DNA from: Candidatus Delongbacteria bacterium | GTDB lineage: Bacteria > JAGOEH01 | Direction: 5' to 3' | Length of the DNA stretch: 6,324 nt | Assembly: GCA_017997825.1 (NCBI GenBank) | Contig: JAGOEH010000180.1 | Coordinates: 1-6,324, forward strand | Shown here: positions 5,260 to 6,324 of the stretch, piece after piece | How positions within the stretch are numbered: the first letter of the stretch is position 1 | Layout of the letters: the number at the start of each line of letters is the position of its first letter | Notes under the pieces: model-generated | Seen by the model: only the letters and a program-made list of their open reading frames with translations | Database searches by the model: none | Told to the model about the DNA's origin: nothing | Program-made: the position numbers and the translations under genes

Positions 5260-6304
5260 ATTTAACCGTCAGAAAGCTCGTGTCAGTTTTTATAAGGCAT
5301 GGGATTTGATCAGCCAGGAGCGATTCGATGCCGCTCTTCATTCTTTGAAAAGTGCGATCAAGTATTATCCACGGTTTGTACCCGCTCATCTTTTGTTACT
5401 TGATCTTCTTAAGCAAAACAATGAGGAGGAAAAGCTTTCTCTCTACAAAAAATCGCTGAGCAAAGAAGACAATGAAGTCACCTTCTATATTCAGGGATTG
5501 ATGGCCGATGATATGGAAGAAAAAATGGCTTTTTTTTCCCGGTCGCTCCAGATCAGCCCGGATTATTTCTGGGTGTTGTATACTATCAATTTGATGATTT
5601 ACAATCAGGCCCAGCTGGCAGAGCAAGCCACCCTTTTAATATCAAAGCCAGACGAGAGTGCAACTTTTTACTATACCCGCGGACTGATAGAGCATTACTA
5701 TGAGAATCTGGAAGCTGCGATCGTAAATTATGAAAAGGCTCTTACCATTGACAAACGGTTGGTGGATGTTCATTTCAATCTGGCTGTCGCTTATCATGAA
5801 ATCAAGGATGAAACCCAAGCGATCCGTCATTACGAAAAAACCATCAGCTACAATCCATATTTTTTAGATGGTTATTATAATCTTGGCTGTCACTACTTCG
5901 ACTGCGGTGAGTATAAAAAAGCTATTGATTATTTCAAACAGGCCCTTGAGATTGATCCCTATTTTCTGGAAGCACACAATAATTTGGCAGTCTGTTATAT
6001 TAAAATGGCGATACTACTCGCGGCCGAAACTGAATTTAAAAAGGCCATTCAGATTGCTCCGCTGAATCGCGATATCCATATTAATTATGGCTATTTTTTA
6101 TTTTTGAATCAGACGTATGAAAAAGCCCTGGAAGAGTATCAGAAGGCAATCGATCTGACTGACGACGGTTTGATGGATACTCTGCAAAAAGGTCTGGAAT
6201 GCGTTCAATTGGGCAAACTTCAAAGCCATCAAATGGAGTGGAAGTTATTTCCGATTGCCCGCCCTGACACTCCGATGATTCACAGCCTTAAAAAGCTACT
6301 TTAG
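5246..6304 (+). CDS. Cytoplasmic TPR-array protein with five tandem 34-residue repeats
   Basis: From the ATG at 5246 this is 352 residues, overlapping the gene before it by 14 nt; the TTG at 5228 would add six residues. There is no signal peptide or membrane segment, in contrast to its two exported neighbours. Residues 139-308 are five TPR units of exactly 34 residues (139-172, 173-206, 207-240, 241-274, 275-308). Each shows the consensus W/Y-x-x-L-G-x-x-Y and A-x-x-x-Y-x-K-A-I-x-x-x-P pattern, for example YYNLGCHYFDCGEYKKAIDY in the third. Two less regular units precede them (about 11-45 and 74-108). The tail after 308 ends in PDTPMIHSLKKLL, a likely amphipathic end segment. Such arrays form a superhelical groove that binds a peptide or protein. 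O-GlcNAc-transferase-like or Sec-linked TPR proteins look similar, but no catalytic domain is attached. The gene probably shares the 3790 promoter. Confidence 0.8.
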   Translation: MKISEFNRQKARVSFYKAWDLISQERFDAALHSLKSAIKYYPRFVPAHLLLLDLLKQNNEEEKLSLYKKSLSKEDNEVTFYIQGLMADDMEEKMAFFSRSLQISPDYFWVLYTINLMIYNQAQLAEQATLLISKPDESATFYYTRGLIEHYYENLEAAIVNYEKALTIDKRLVDVHFNLAVAYHEIKDETQAIRHYEKTISYNPYFLDGYYNLGCHYFDCGEYKKAIDYFKQALEIDPYFLEAHNNLAVCYIKMAILLAAETEFKKAIQIAPLNRDIHINYGYFLFLNQTYEKALEEYQKAIDLTDDGLMDTLQKGLECVQLGKLQSHQMEWKLFPIARPDTPMIHSLKKLL

Positions 6305-6324
6305 AAGAGTGCGCTGAATCGTCT

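Overview
The window carries seven protein-coding genes, all on the plus strand and tightly packed, with one intergenic gap of about 226 bp that splits it into two blocks. The proteins suggest a Gram-negative, probably anaerobic bacterium: there is a LolA-type lipoprotein carrier, two small exported TPR proteins, and an adenosylcobalamin (AdoCbl) mutase of the kind used in amino-acid fermentation. Shine-Dalgarno sites are clear. Base composition looks moderate in the left block and visibly more AT-rich in the right block. A deep-branching group of the FCB or related candidate phyla would fit, but the sequence alone does not fix the phylum.

Left block (1-3687). The 3' end of a lolA-like gene is followed after 16 nt by a three-gene module. 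The module is a small 84/85-aa protein, a 609-aa cobalamin mutase that starts on the ATGA of the small gene, and a 351-aa P-loop protein that resembles the KamB-type reactivase found beside lysine 5,6-aminomutase and ornithine aminomutase. The 609-aa protein has an N-terminal B12-binding Rossmann domain (about residues 4-125) joined to a barrel whose last 280 or so residues can be matched, from memory, to the epsilon subunit of glutamate mutase. In glutamate mutase these two parts are separate S and E proteins, in the opposite functional order. The protein lacks the PLP-binding lysine that marks ornithine and lysine aminomutases, has an altered B12 motif, and has changed active-site positions. 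It is therefore probably a carbon-skeleton mutase of unknown substrate, and its P-loop partner probably keeps it active.

Gap (3688-3912). It contains a weak hairpin with a T tract that could end the mutase operon, followed at once by a near-consensus sigma-70 promoter (TTGACA, 17 nt, TAAAAT).

Right block (3914-6304). Three TPR genes are translationally coupled by overlaps of 4 and 14 nt. The first two encode exported proteins with cleavable signal peptides. The third has no signal and carries five perfect-length 34-residue TPR units. They probably form one operon from the promoter in the gap. Their role cannot be told from sequence, though a scaffold in envelope assembly or protein-complex formation is plausible. 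No RNA genes, CRISPR arrays, insertion sequences or attachment sites were seen.
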